Position numbers and translations under genes: made by a program. The notes beneath the pieces were generated by a model, which saw only the letters and a list, made by a program, of their open reading frames with translations, was not told the DNA's origin and ran no database searches. Shown here piece after piece: positions 21,155 through 30,598 of a stretch of DNA of 64,000 nucleotides (position 1 is the first letter of the stretch; every line of letters begins with the position of its first letter). Origin of the DNA: Spartinivicinus marinus (GTDB taxonomy: Bacteria > Pseudomonadota > Gammaproteobacteria > Pseudomonadales > Zooshikellaceae); the NCBI RefSeq assembly GCF_026309355.1, contig NZ_JAPJZK010000001.1, forward strand, positions 1,550,001 through 1,614,000. The letters are read 5' to 3'.

Positions 21155-22177
21155 TCACCCTTTAGAGTTTGATTGATTTAACGCTAATCGCTCAGTTTTA
21201 ATTGCTTGCCCTAATTGGTAAACAGCCATTGCATATAATGTACTGTGGTTATATCGAGTTATAACATAGAAGTTGGGTAGTGTTACCCAATGCTCTACAC
21301 CTTGTTTTCCAGTTAACTCTATAGCTCTTGCTTTTGTTTTATCTACAACAGGTGTGGCAAACTCCCAGCCCAGAGACTTAATCTGACTTATTGTTTTTTG
21401 TGGCTCTAGTTTTGGTTGTAATGCTTGCCGGTAGCTTTTCCCTGATACTTTTGCCGTTGCCAGTACAGGTTTACCTGTTTCCCAGCCATGAGATTTAAAG
21501 TAATTAGCTACACTACCAATCGCGTCTGTAGAGTTTTTCCAAATATCAACTTTCTTATCATTGTTAAAATCAATTGCAAACTTTCTAAAACTGCTGGGAA
21601 TAAATTGCGGATAACCCATGGCTCCAGCATAAGAACCTTTGAGTGCTAAAGGATCTATGCCTTGTTCACGACTCATCAGTAAAAAATTTACAAGCTCCTT
21701 GCGAAAAAACGGCCCTCGCTTCGGGTGCTCAAAACCCAGTGTTGATAATGCATCCATTACCCTGAAACGGCCTGACTGACGACCATAAAAAGTTTCTACG
21801 CCAATAATCGCTACAATAATCTCTGCTGGAATACCATATTGTTGCTCAGCTCTAGTTAGTGCCTGCTGGTTCTTTTGCCAGAACTCCACACCACCTTTAA
21901 TTCGTTTATTGGTTAAAAAGATTTCTCGATACTCACCCCAGGTTTTGGTTTTTTCTGCTGGGCGACTCATTGCATCGAGTATTGACTGCTTTCTTTCAAC
22001 CTTGGCAAACAAGGTTTCCAGTGTGTTTCGGCTGAACTGGTGTTTAGCTTCCATTTCAGCAACAAAGTGTTCAACCACTTGCTTATCAAAAGCAGTGGAT
22101 GTTGTCTGCTTAGCCATTGCCCCTAATGATAAAAGGGGAAGAGTAACCATTAAAATTGCTTTTTTTACCAAAACCAT
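21155..22177 (-). CDS. mltB: Membrane-bound lytic murein transglycosylase B
   Basis: MltB cleaves the MurNAc-GlcNAc bond to form anhydro-muropeptides. The catalytic glutamate lies in AIIGVETFYGRQSGRF, and the downstream AMGYPQFIPSSFR and YALDF-type (KFAIDFNNDKK) segments are typical. I prefer ATG 22177, giving 340 residues and a normal signal peptide (VKKAILMVTLPLLSLGAMA). The TTG at 22195 would add 6 residues. The signal has no lipobox cysteine, so unlike E. coli MltB this may be a soluble, SltB1-like form. Confidence 0.92.
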   Translation of the reverse strand: MVLVKKAILMVTLPLLSLGAMAKQTTSTAFDKQVVEHFVAEMEAKHQFSRNTLETLFAKVERKQSILDAMSRPAEKTKTWGEYREIFLTNKRIKGGVEFWQKNQQALTRAEQQYGIPAEIIVAIIGVETFYGRQSGRFRVMDALSTLGFEHPKRGPFFRKELVNFLLMSREQGIDPLALKGSYAGAMGYPQFIPSSFRKFAIDFNNDKKVDIWKNSTDAIGSVANYFKSHGWETGKPVLATAKVSGKSYRQALQPKLEPQKTISQIKSLGWEFATPVVDKTKARAIELTGKQGVEHWVTLPNFYVITRYNHSTLYAMAVYQLGQAIKTERLALNQSNSKG

Positions 22178-22465
22178 ACCACTCAACTCAATCAATCTTG
22201 TAAGAACTAAGCTGATAGCTCAACTGAAAAATACTGTTTCTTATGACAGCAAAAACAACAAAAAGCTCAGCTGGTTTATTTTTTAAACAACCTTTTTCAA
22301 GCAGCTATGTTTAAATAACTATTTTCAAACAACAATACTTGCTTGTTAGGCTATAACTGTAAACTGTATAAGCAAACTTGTTACTTTAACTGCCTTATAG
22401 TTTAGGAGACGCGATTTACTATTTTATTCTAGTACTAGCAATTTATTTCTAGTGCTTAATAAGCA

Positions 22466-23626
22466 CTATGTGGTCCGGCCTAGCAGTGTTCGATGAGTGT
22501 GAATTGACATTAAAATACCAAAACCTGCCATCAGAGTAACTATTGAGGTCCCCCCCCTACTCACTAATGGTAATGGTACACCAACCACTGGCAGCAATCC
22601 GCTAACCATCCCAATATTTACGAAAATGTATACAAAAAAAGTGAGAGTCACACTACCTGCTAACAGTTTGCCAAACAGTGTTTGTGCTTTAGCAGAAATA
22701 ATAAGTCCACGTGTAATAATAACAGCATAAATACACAACAATAGCACAACGCCAATTAGCCCAAACTCTTCCGCTAATACAGCAATAATAAAGTCTGTGT
22801 GGCTCTCAGGGAGAAAATCAAGATGCGATTGGGTACCTGCTAACCAGCCTTTTCCATGTATTCCACCTGAGCCGATGGCTACTTTTGACTGAATAATGTT
22901 CCAACCAGCTCCCCAGGGATCTTTTTCAGGCTCTAAAAAAGTTAACACTCGCTGCTTTTGATACTCTCGCATGACAAAATGCCACATCACATAAACAGCA
23001 GGTACAGCAAGCATTACAGCTCCAAAAATAAAGCGCCAGCGCAAGCCTGCGAGTAGCAACACAAAAAAACCTGCCGCTGCTACTAACAACGATGTTCCCA
23101 GGTCTGGCTGCTTCGCAATTAAGCCTACTGGAATGGCTACCAACAGCAATGTACCTATAACAGCTCTAAATGAAGGAGGAACGATATGTTTTGATAGAAA
23201 CCAAGCAACCACAATTGGCATGACCAGCTTCATAATTTCAGAAGGCTGGAACCGCACACTGGACATACCCGGTACGGCAATCCAGCGCTGAGCACCTTTT
23301 GCACCTGTGCCAAACAACAGTACTGCAACAAGCAGTGCTAAGCCGATTAGGTATACCCAAGGAGCCCAGCGACAAAAAATACGAGGGGGCACTTGGGCAA
23401 ACAAAGCCATCACCACAAAACCAATAGCAAGATAAATCGATTGCCTGGTCATAATAGATTCGCTTTGACCACTGGCACTAAATAAAATGAATAAGCCCCC
23501 CGCTGTTAACAATAACAGAGCACCCAGTAAAATTGGATCAAGGTGGAGCTTAAACCAAAACCCCGGAGGCTTGCTTAGCTGCCCATGGGTAACAGAGGAC
23601 AGTTGTCTTACATATTCTGGACTCAT
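22466..23626 (-). CDS. rodA: Rod-shape SEDS glycosyltransferase RodA
   Basis: RodA is the polytopic SEDS polymerase that, with PBP2, builds lateral-wall peptidoglycan. About ten hydrophobic segments are visible. Conserved SEDS features include KQPDLGTSLLV, the catalytic aspartate region LPESHTDFIIAVLAEEFG and the late GVPLPLVSRGGTS. The 386 residues fit. The start overlaps the mrdA stop by 4 bases (ATGA), so the two partner proteins should be made in step. Confidence 0.96.
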   Translation of the reverse strand: MSPEYVRQLSSVTHGQLSKPPGFWFKLHLDPILLGALLLLTAGGLFILFSASGQSESIMTRQSIYLAIGFVVMALFAQVPPRIFCRWAPWVYLIGLALLVAVLLFGTGAKGAQRWIAVPGMSSVRFQPSEIMKLVMPIVVAWFLSKHIVPPSFRAVIGTLLLVAIPVGLIAKQPDLGTSLLVAAAGFFVLLLAGLRWRFIFGAVMLAVPAVYVMWHFVMREYQKQRVLTFLEPEKDPWGAGWNIIQSKVAIGSGGIHGKGWLAGTQSHLDFLPESHTDFIIAVLAEEFGLIGVVLLLCIYAVIITRGLIISAKAQTLFGKLLAGSVTLTFFVYIFVNIGMVSGLLPVVGVPLPLVSRGGTSIVTLMAGFGILMSIHTHRTLLGRTT

Positions 23627-25497
23627 TCAGGCTTACTCACCGCTAATCGCTGCTCTGCCAACTTGGGTAACAAATAAGCATCTAGCACTTTACGAGCAAC
23701 AGGTGCTGCAGCAGAACTTCCCCCGCCTCCATTTTCGACAATAACCGCTATCGCTATTTGTGGATTTTCAATCGGTGCAAATGCTATAAATAAACCGTGA
23801 TCATGGTGGATTTTTTTTAGTTTTTTCGCATCATAACGCTCATTTTGTTTAATCCCAACCACTTGTGCTGTCCCTGTTTTTCCTGCCATGGTGTATTGTA
23901 AGTCTTTGCCTATTCGGTAATTAGCAGTACCACGGGGATCATGAACTACTTTACGCATGGACTCATTAACGAAATCCCAGTAAGCTGGGTTAGACACCTC
24001 TATTGATTTTGGAGCGGTAGGTAACTCTCGTTTTATTTCTCCAGAAGCGGACTTAAGTAGTTTGGGTTGAATCCACTTACCTCTATTAGCTATCACAGCT
24101 GTTGCCGTTGCTAGTTGTAGTGGTGTGGATAGCATATAGCCTTGGCCAATTCCACTAATTAAGGTTTCTCCAGGGAACCAAGGCACTCCTTTAACACCCT
24201 CTTTCCACTCACGAGACGGTATCAACCCCGGCCGCTGCTCAGCAACATCCATTGCTGTACGTATACCTAAACCAAACTTAGTTAAATAATCATGTAAATC
24301 ATCAATCCCCATATTTAAAGCTAAGTCATAAAAATAAGTATCATTAGATACATAAACTGCTCGCTCCAAATTCACCCAGCCATGACCTCCTCGCTTCCAG
24401 TTTCGGTATAAACGAGGCTTATTGGGCAGTTTATAGTAACCAGGATCAAAAATTTTATAGCTGGGTTCCCTTACACCCAAGTCTAAAGCAGCTAGTGCCA
24501 GCATTGGCTTTATAGTTGAAGCTGGAGGATATTCTCCTAACGATGCACGATTATATAAAGGACGATCTGGGTGGTCTCTTAAAGCACTATACGTTTTATA
24601 AGGAATACCAGAAACAAATAAATTAGGGTCGTAAGCGGGCTGACTAACCATAGCGAGTATCCCACCTGTTTTAGGCTCAATTGCTACAATAGCTCCACGC
24701 TTACCAGCCAACGCCTCATACGAAACTTGTTGTAAATAGCTATCTAAATACAGAGTTAAATTAACCCCTGGCTGGGGATCCTGCTGGTTTAAAACTCTTA
24801 ATACACGGCCTCTAGCGTTTGTTTCAACTTCCTGATAGCCCACCTGACCAAGCAGATCCTCTTCATAAAAACGTTCAACACCGATTTTTCCAATTGAACG
24901 CATTCCGCTATATTTTTGAGGATCAAGCTGCTTTAACTCTCTTTCATTAATTTTTCCTACATAACCAACTGCATGAGCAAAAGGTTCTGCTTGTGGATAA
25001 AAGCGAACCAGCTGGGCTTCGATCTCAACACCAGTGAAACGCTGTTCATTCACAGAGATAATGGCTATTTCTTCTTCTGTTAAACCATGCTTTAGTGGCA
25101 CTGGCTCATAGGGAGCACGCCTTTTACGTAAGCGTTTATAAAAACCCTGAATTTCTTCTTCTGAAATGTTTATTAGTGTAGCCAGGTCACGCACCGTAGC
25201 ATCTAAATCTTTGATGCGCTCTTTAATTAAAGACAGGTTAAAGCTTGGCTTATTATCCGCCAGCAATATGCCATGAGTGTCGTAGATCAAGCCTCGGGTT
25301 GGTGGGATTGGCTTTAAATGAATCCGATTTTCATCTGACTTAGTTGATAACTCTTTATATTGAACAACTTGTAGAACAAATAATCTTGATAGTAGTAGCC
25401 CGGTTAATAGCACCAGACAAAATGCAGCAAGAACAATCCGGTTTTTAAAGATTTTAACTTCTCGCCTATGGTCCTTCAGAGTATCCCGGTCATTCAT
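23623..25497 (-). CDS. mrdA: Penicillin-binding protein 2
   Basis: The class B transpeptidase of the elongasome; it cross-links peptidoglycan made by RodA. One N-terminal membrane helix (about residues 21-42), a pedestal domain with RGLIYDTHG, then the transpeptidase motifs: SxxK as PPASTIKPM, SxN as SNDTYFY, and KTGTAQV. The 624 residues match the family. It follows rlmH by 25 bases and overlaps rodA, the standard rlmH-mrdA-rodA order. Confidence 0.97.
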   Translation of the reverse strand: MNDRDTLKDHRREVKIFKNRIVLAAFCLVLLTGLLLSRLFVLQVVQYKELSTKSDENRIHLKPIPPTRGLIYDTHGILLADNKPSFNLSLIKERIKDLDATVRDLATLINISEEEIQGFYKRLRKRRAPYEPVPLKHGLTEEEIAIISVNEQRFTGVEIEAQLVRFYPQAEPFAHAVGYVGKINERELKQLDPQKYSGMRSIGKIGVERFYEEDLLGQVGYQEVETNARGRVLRVLNQQDPQPGVNLTLYLDSYLQQVSYEALAGKRGAIVAIEPKTGGILAMVSQPAYDPNLFVSGIPYKTYSALRDHPDRPLYNRASLGEYPPASTIKPMLALAALDLGVREPSYKIFDPGYYKLPNKPRLYRNWKRGGHGWVNLERAVYVSNDTYFYDLALNMGIDDLHDYLTKFGLGIRTAMDVAEQRPGLIPSREWKEGVKGVPWFPGETLISGIGQGYMLSTPLQLATATAVIANRGKWIQPKLLKSASGEIKRELPTAPKSIEVSNPAYWDFVNESMRKVVHDPRGTANYRIGKDLQYTMAGKTGTAQVVGIKQNERYDAKKLKKIHHDHGLFIAFAPIENPQIAIAVIVENGGGGSSAAAPVARKVLDAYLLPKLAEQRLAVSKPE

Positions 25498-25522
25498 TGC
25501 TCATCACTAATACTTGCTTTGC

Positions 25523-25990
25523 TTAACGGTGATAAGGGTGGTTCTGGAGAATACTCCAAGCACGATACAGCTGTTCAGCTACCAATACTCGAACCAGCGG
25601 ATGAGGAAGCGTTAAAGGAGAAAGGCACCACTTTTGTTCAGCTCTAGCTAAACACTCTGGCGCCAGACCTTCCGGCCCACCCACTAATAAAGACACATTA
25701 CGTCCATCTAACCGCCAACCAGACAACTGGTCAGCAAGCTGCTCTGTAGACCAGGGCTTACCAGTAAGATCTAACGCTATCACTCTGTCACTTGAGGCAA
25801 TAGCGGAGAGCATCTGCTCCCCCTCTTTTTTTTGAGCCCGCTTCAAGTCGCTGCCTTTGGTACGTTTTGCTAAAGGAATTTCACAACTTTCCAGCTTACA
25901 ATCAGAAGGCAGTCGCTTGGCATACTCATTATAACCAGCAACAACCCATGCAGGCATTTTAGTGCCCACAGCAATTAAGCGAACTCGCAT
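25523..25990 (-). CDS. rlmH: 23S rRNA pseudouridine-1915 N3-methyltransferase
   Basis: RlmH is an SPOUT-class methyltransferase that modifies pseudouridine 1915 of 23S rRNA on assembled 70S ribosomes. The 155 residues match the family. The SAM-binding knot segments [12 protein letters not shown] and [20 protein letters not shown] and the C-terminal ending HPYHR are diagnostic. It lies 17 bases after rsfS, which controls ribosome assembly, so the pair is probably one operon. Confidence 0.97.
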   Translation of the reverse strand: MRVRLIAVGTKMPAWVVAGYNEYAKRLPSDCKLESCEIPLAKRTKGSDLKRAQKKEGEQMLSAIASSDRVIALDLTGKPWSTEQLADQLSGWRLDGRNVSLLVGGPEGLAPECLARAEQKWCLSPLTLPHPLVRVLVAEQLYRAWSILQNHPYHR

Positions 25991-26007
25991 ATCAGAAAAC
26001 CTTTTTA

Positions 26008-26355
26008 CTAGTGCTGATGCTCTAAGCTAGCAGTAGAGGTTTCCCATAGCCGCTCCAGGTCATAAAATTGACGAGTAGCAGGCAACATAATATGAGTTAC
26101 AACATCACCCAAGTCGACCAGCACCCACTCAGCAGAATCCTGTCCTTCAACACCTAATGGGCGAACACCATTCTCTTTGGCTTTTTCAATCACTGAATCA
26201 GCAAGGGATTTGATATGGCGGTTGGAGGTTCCACTGACAATAATCATATGATCGGTAACGCTGGTCATACCTTTCACATCGAGGCAAGTTATGTCATTCC
26301 CTTTCATATCTTCAAGGGTATCAACAACAAGCTGCTTAAGTTGTTCAGAATACAT
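26008..26355 (-). CDS. rsfS: Ribosome silencing factor RsfS
   Basis: RsfS (RsfA/YbeB) binds ribosomal protein L14 and blocks subunit joining during starvation. The 115 residues match, and [33 protein letters not shown] and [14 protein letters not shown] are family signatures. Usually nadD precedes it, but here proA ends only 58 bases upstream and nadD is missing. A start at ATG 26355 gives the usual short N-terminus. Confidence 0.96.
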   Translation of the reverse strand: MYSEQLKQLVVDTLEDMKGNDITCLDVKGMTSVTDHMIIVSGTSNRHIKSLADSVIEKAKENGVRPLGVEGQDSAEWVLVDLGDVVTHIMLPATRQFYDLERLWETSTASLEHQH

Positions 26356-26413
26356 ATAGGTTTTGTTAGTCCTCTTTCTTTACCAAACATAACGCCAGCT
26401 AAGCTGGCAAGTG

Positions 26414-27670
26414 TTACTGACGAATGTGCCCATCCCCCAGCACCACATATTTTTGCGAGGTTAAGCCCTCAAGACCTACAGGCCCTCTCGCATGAATCTT
26501 ATCTGTAGAAATACCAATTTCAGCGCCAAGGCCATATTCAAAGCCATCAGCAAAACCAGTTGAGGCATTAACCATGACGGAGCTAGAATCAACCTCGGTT
26601 AAAAAAGCTCTCGCTTTTGTATAATTTTCTGTCACGATGGCATCCGTATGATGGGAGCCATAGTGATTAATATGCTCAATAGCTTCCGCCATATCAGCCA
26701 CTACTTTCACTGATAATGTTGGCGCGAGGTATTCGGTATACCAGTCTTCTTCACTAGCAGGGTTCATACCAGCTACTATTGACAAGGCGCGATCACAGCC
26801 TCTTAGCTCAACCCCTTTGGCAAGATACATATCTGCTAGTTTTGGCAACAAGCTTGTTGCTTGCTGTTCATTTATTAACAATGTTTCCATTGCATTACAA
26901 ACACCATAACGGCGAGTTTTCGCATTAATTGCTATTGAAATTGCTTTTTCTGGGTCTGCTTCACTATCTATATAAACATGACAAACCCCATCCAGGTGTT
27001 TTATCACTGGAACGGAGGCATCACTACTAATTCGCGCTATCAACCCTTTACCGCCACGGGGTACGATAACATCAACATATTCAGGCATGGTGATCATTTC
27101 ACCCACTATCGCACGGTCAACAGTTTCAACTACCTGCACACTACCGGAAGGCAGACCCGCTTTTTCAAGACCCTGCTGGATACACTGGGCAATGGCCTGG
27201 TTTGAGTGAAAGGCTTCTGAGCCCCCTCTTAAAATGGTGGCATTACCGGACTTTAGGCATAAGCTAGCTGCATCAATGGTGACATTAGGCCGTGACTCAT
27301 AAATGATCCCAATCACTCCAAGTGGAACGCGCATTTTGCCTAGTTGAATACCACTGGGCAAATACTTGAGATCAGCAATTTCACCAACAGGGTCTGGCAA
27401 ACTGGCTACTTGATTTAAACCATCAATCATTGCTTCAATTCGTATGGGCGTTAGCTCTAGACGGTCAAGCAGTGCTGCATCCAACCCTTTCTGCTGGCCT
27501 TGGACTAAGTCTTGCTGATTTGCAGTAAGTAATGATGAGTGAGAAGCGCTCAACGCTTCCGCAATATGAGTTAATGCGGCATTTTTTTGCTGTGTGGGGG
27601 CTTTGGCTATTACTTTTGAAGCTTGGCGAGCTCGCTGGCCTACATCTGCCATATACGCTTTCACATCCAT
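26414..27670 (-). CDS. proA: Gamma-glutamyl phosphate reductase
   Basis: ProA reduces glutamate-5-phosphate to glutamate-5-semialdehyde in proline synthesis. The 418 residues match. An aldehyde-dehydrogenase-type fold is evident, with [16 protein letters not shown] and the catalytic cysteine in [14 protein letters not shown]. The typical late [10 protein letters not shown] also appears. No proB lies nearby. It reads into rsfS; in Pseudomonas nadD stands between them. Confidence 0.97.
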   Translation of the reverse strand: MDVKAYMADVGQRARQASKVIAKAPTQQKNAALTHIAEALSASHSSLLTANQQDLVQGQQKGLDAALLDRLELTPIRIEAMIDGLNQVASLPDPVGEIADLKYLPSGIQLGKMRVPLGVIGIIYESRPNVTIDAASLCLKSGNATILRGGSEAFHSNQAIAQCIQQGLEKAGLPSGSVQVVETVDRAIVGEMITMPEYVDVIVPRGGKGLIARISSDASVPVIKHLDGVCHVYIDSEADPEKAISIAINAKTRRYGVCNAMETLLINEQQATSLLPKLADMYLAKGVELRGCDRALSIVAGMNPASEEDWYTEYLAPTLSVKVVADMAEAIEHINHYGSHHTDAIVTENYTKARAFLTEVDSSSVMVNASTGFADGFEYGLGAEIGISTDKIHARGPVGLEGLTSQKYVVLGDGHIRQ

Positions 27671-27827
27671 ACAGCTATCCTAAAGTTGTTATGGTATAAA
27701 TTCAAGCGCACGATTATAGCCAGCTTCCAGTCTTCTGCACATAATTTGTTAGGATAATTCAACAATTGGCGTTATAGCACCTCTTTTATGAATGTCTATA
27801 AATTAAGATTAGCAGCAGTTAACCCCC

Positions 27828-28421
27828 TTAGTACAAGTCGTCTTCTCGGATTGAATCCAAAATACCATCTCTAAAACGATAGACACGCTTACGATTAGAG
27901 CCCCTTTGAAAATAGTCCCACTCTTCAATAATTTGATTGGAAAAGTTATACCCTCGGTAAAAGTAGCGGCCTTTAATCCGACCAATCAGCCTGGCTCTAG
28001 TAGGCTCACCACACAGATAAGCTACCAAAGCTATGTTATCACCTTGCTCAATCGCCCCCTTTGGCTCTAAACAATTGATTCGTTTGGCAATATGGCCGCC
28101 ATAGCCACCTGTTTCAATTTTTACTAGCTCATCATCTTCAAATGTCAAAATGCGAATAAATCGGCTAGAACTTGCACCATATACCCAGAACTCTTTTGTT
28201 ACATAGTTTGAGGCTTCATAGCCATCATGATAGCGGCGAATATACTCAACCACGATTTCCTCTCGAATAGCAGGCTTACCACAGCGGTTAATCACTTGTC
28301 CTGTTGTATAGCCTTCTACCACCAGCTTGGTTTTGCATCGAAAAGCATAACCTGGTAAGGAAAGTGCCCAGCCAATCACTAGAGAGGTAATGATGACTAT
28401 GGCTCGTGAGAAATGAAACAT
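27828..28421 (-). CDS. Exported DUF2845 protein
   Basis: A 197-residue protein with an N-terminal signal segment (about residues 5-26). It then has two DUF2845-type units: FRCKTKLVVEGYTTGQVINRCGKPA and later NCLEPKGAIEQGDNIALVAYLCGEPTRA. The paired cysteines C28 and C46 could form a disulphide in the periplasm, as in BamE/SmpA-like folds that share the G-x-CGxP pattern. The function is unknown. Its neighbours, proA and a secreted peptidase, say little about its role. Confidence 0.75.
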   Translation of the reverse strand: MFHFSRAIVIITSLVIGWALSLPGYAFRCKTKLVVEGYTTGQVINRCGKPAIREEIVVEYIRRYHDGYEASNYVTKEFWVYGASSSRFIRILTFEDDELVKIETGGYGGHIAKRINCLEPKGAIEQGDNIALVAYLCGEPTRARLIGRIKGRYFYRGYNFSNQIIEEWDYFQRGSNRKRVYRFRDGILDSIREDDLY

Positions 28422-28529
28422 TGAGTTACCAATGAATATTGATTGTTAATAAGCCCTCACATAACTATACGATCAAAATTCAACCAATATTGTTTCACTC
28501 CTTTTCTATACCCACTTGCTATAAACACA

Positions 28530-28552
28530 AAAGCCAGGCTATACCTGGCTTT
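28530..28552 (-). terminator. Intrinsic terminator of the M28 peptidase gene
   Basis: Arms AAAGCCAGG and CCTGGCTTT with a 5-base loop, 28 bases after the stop on the minus strand, followed there by TGTGTTTATA. The arms start in A and end in T on both strands, so it may also stop leftward read-through. Confidence 0.7.
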
Positions 28553-28579
28553 GTTCTTTATCGAAAAAAAATTGTTACG

Positions 28580-30169
28580 CTACTTTAACCACATATGACC
28601 CAGTCGCTCTGGTTCAAGTTTAGGCTTAGCCGCTTCGTCAGCCAGTGAACGGCGAAGAGCTCGTTCAGGCTGATCTTCTGAAGTTGCTTCCCCTCCATTA
28701 ACAGACTCTGTAGAGAAGGCATACCACAAAGTAGATAAGCCGATAGCATCCGCATTAATTTCTAAAGCCGCTTTGCTGATGTTATCAGTGGTATCACAGG
28801 CAGCATGGTAGCATGGGTCAAAAGGCTCACCGGCTTTACCACCATACAGTTTAGCCTGGGCTTCAGTTTTAATCCCTTCTGCTCCAGTAAACAAGCCTCC
28901 AAATGGGATGCCTTCATTAAAGAAAGCAGCATAATCAGAGCGGAAGCTGATTTCTGAAGGCGTACTTTGAGTGCCCTGCATATTGAAGTACAAGTTAAAT
29001 AAGGCTTCTATCGCATCCGACCCTTTCGGACCTTTCAGTCCAAACTCTGAGCCATCGCCATCATATACACCCAGCTTATAGTTAGTCGAGCCAACCATAT
29101 CGAAGTTAAGATAGAGGGCTATCTTATCTTTTTCAGCATCAGATAAAGACTCAACATACTTGGTAGAACCAACTAAACCAAACTCTTCAGCTCCCCACCA
29201 GGCAAACCGCAGTTTGTTCTTCGGCATTACCCGCTTCATTTTTAACGCCACTTCTAATACTGCTGCACTGCCAGAGCCGTTGTCATTAATACCAGGCCCA
29301 TCATCAACAGAGTCTAAATGAGCGCCAACCATCACGACATTATTTGGATTGCCTAAACGGCTCTCAGCAATGACGTTGTAAGTAGTGGTTTCAGTGCGGT
29401 CGACTTTGACTGACATATTCAGGTTTAGTCCAGCCGTGTCAGCCCAGCTCACACCATTGTCGTAGGTAGCAAAAAAGACGGGGATACCTCCGCTATAGTC
29501 AGATGACAATGTACCACTCATCAAACCTTTTCGGTCATCAGTATTACCCTGGTTAAATATGATCGCGCCAACAGCACCTGCATTAGCGGCATTTTCAGCT
29601 TTTTGTTGAAAAGAGCAACTTCCCCGCTGAATTAACGCAATATGGCCTTGAGGAAACCCTACAAAATCATCAGCCTCACAACCACTGCTTGACTTGTTAT
29701 CTGGCCCTAAATCAAGATCCACAGCTGTCACCAATGCAGTTTCATCGCCTCCATCACTATGGGACATAACCCTGAAATCCTTATCTTCCTCATAAACATC
29801 GCCTCTAGGTGAGGTTTGCTTCAACGTAGCAGGCCCTAGTTTTTTAAACTGTCGGAAAGAAAAAGGATTCAGTTCAACTTTATAACCAGCAGCTGACATT
29901 TTATGAGCAATATACTGCACTGACTGGGTATAGCCATTGGAGCCAGCGACCCGAGTACCATTATTAGCATCGGCGATTGCCTGCAATACATTTAAATGCT
30001 GCATAACACCATTTGCTGTTACACAACGCATTAAACGCCAAGGGGTATTATTTGCACGATATTCACAAGACCAGCCTTCATCAGAGTCGGAAACAAGCCA
30101 GTCGTTAGCCAGCGCACTCCCAGAAACTCCTATAATGCTTAGCATAATAGGGAGCAGTGTTTTCTTCAT
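28580..30169 (-). CDS. Secreted M28-family zinc aminopeptidase with PA domain
   Basis: A 529-residue exported metallopeptidase. Signal peptide at residues 1-21 (ends ALA), then a PA insert (about residues 130-250; GHIALIQRGSCSFQQKAENA). The M28 zinc ligands follow in order: His in VGAHLDSV, Asp in GINDNGSG, the Glu pair in WWGAEEFGLVG, Asp in YLNFDMVGS and His in CYHAACD. The family releases N-terminal amino acids from peptides outside the cell. The C-terminal 40 residues are charged and have no anchor. Exact specificity cannot be read from sequence. The gene stands alone, with a terminator behind it. Confidence 0.92.
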   Translation of the reverse strand: MKKTLLPIMLSIIGVSGSALANDWLVSDSDEGWSCEYRANNTPWRLMRCVTANGVMQHLNVLQAIADANNGTRVAGSNGYTQSVQYIAHKMSAAGYKVELNPFSFRQFKKLGPATLKQTSPRGDVYEEDKDFRVMSHSDGGDETALVTAVDLDLGPDNKSSSGCEADDFVGFPQGHIALIQRGSCSFQQKAENAANAGAVGAIIFNQGNTDDRKGLMSGTLSSDYSGGIPVFFATYDNGVSWADTAGLNLNMSVKVDRTETTTYNVIAESRLGNPNNVVMVGAHLDSVDDGPGINDNGSGSAAVLEVALKMKRVMPKNKLRFAWWGAEEFGLVGSTKYVESLSDAEKDKIALYLNFDMVGSTNYKLGVYDGDGSEFGLKGPKGSDAIEALFNLYFNMQGTQSTPSEISFRSDYAAFFNEGIPFGGLFTGAEGIKTEAQAKLYGGKAGEPFDPCYHAACDTTDNISKAALEINADAIGLSTLWYAFSTESVNGGEATSEDQPERALRRSLADEAAKPKLEPERLGHMWLK

Positions 30170-30598
30170 GGAATCCCTCCATTTTATTATTTTTTTAATG
30201 TCCTAATTTCATGTATACACATAAAATTATATGACTAGCCAACACTGATTTTATTTAAAATAAGTACTCACCAGTCTATCTCTTTCAATTTTTATAATTT
30301 AAGTATCAAATAAAACCAGCAGTATCAACAATCAGTAAATTGCCGATACAACACTTTTTAACACCTACAAAAAGATTTGACGATTAAAAAATTAGATTTT
30401 CGACAAAAGTATAAAAAGCGAACGGTGGTACAAACAGAAAGTCTTTTATTAGTTTATTTTTATTAGAACCGCCCAGAAGCCATTGAGAAGCATAATAGAA
30501 AAAGCACCCAAAACAGCCATACCCCACCTTTAACAAGCTATCACCTACTCCCAGTTTTTCGGTAAGATAACGCTTCCCTTTGATAGATCGGAAGCTCT
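30170..30598. other. Intergenic region between the peptidase and DedA-PAP2 genes
   Basis: About 430 AT-rich bases between divergent genes. I see no coding frame, RNA gene or clear promoter beyond general AT-richness. Confidence 0.4.

Noticed and set aside
22142-22195. TTG 22195 as the mltB start
   Set aside because: The ATG at 22177 gives a cleaner signal peptide and an ordinary start codon.
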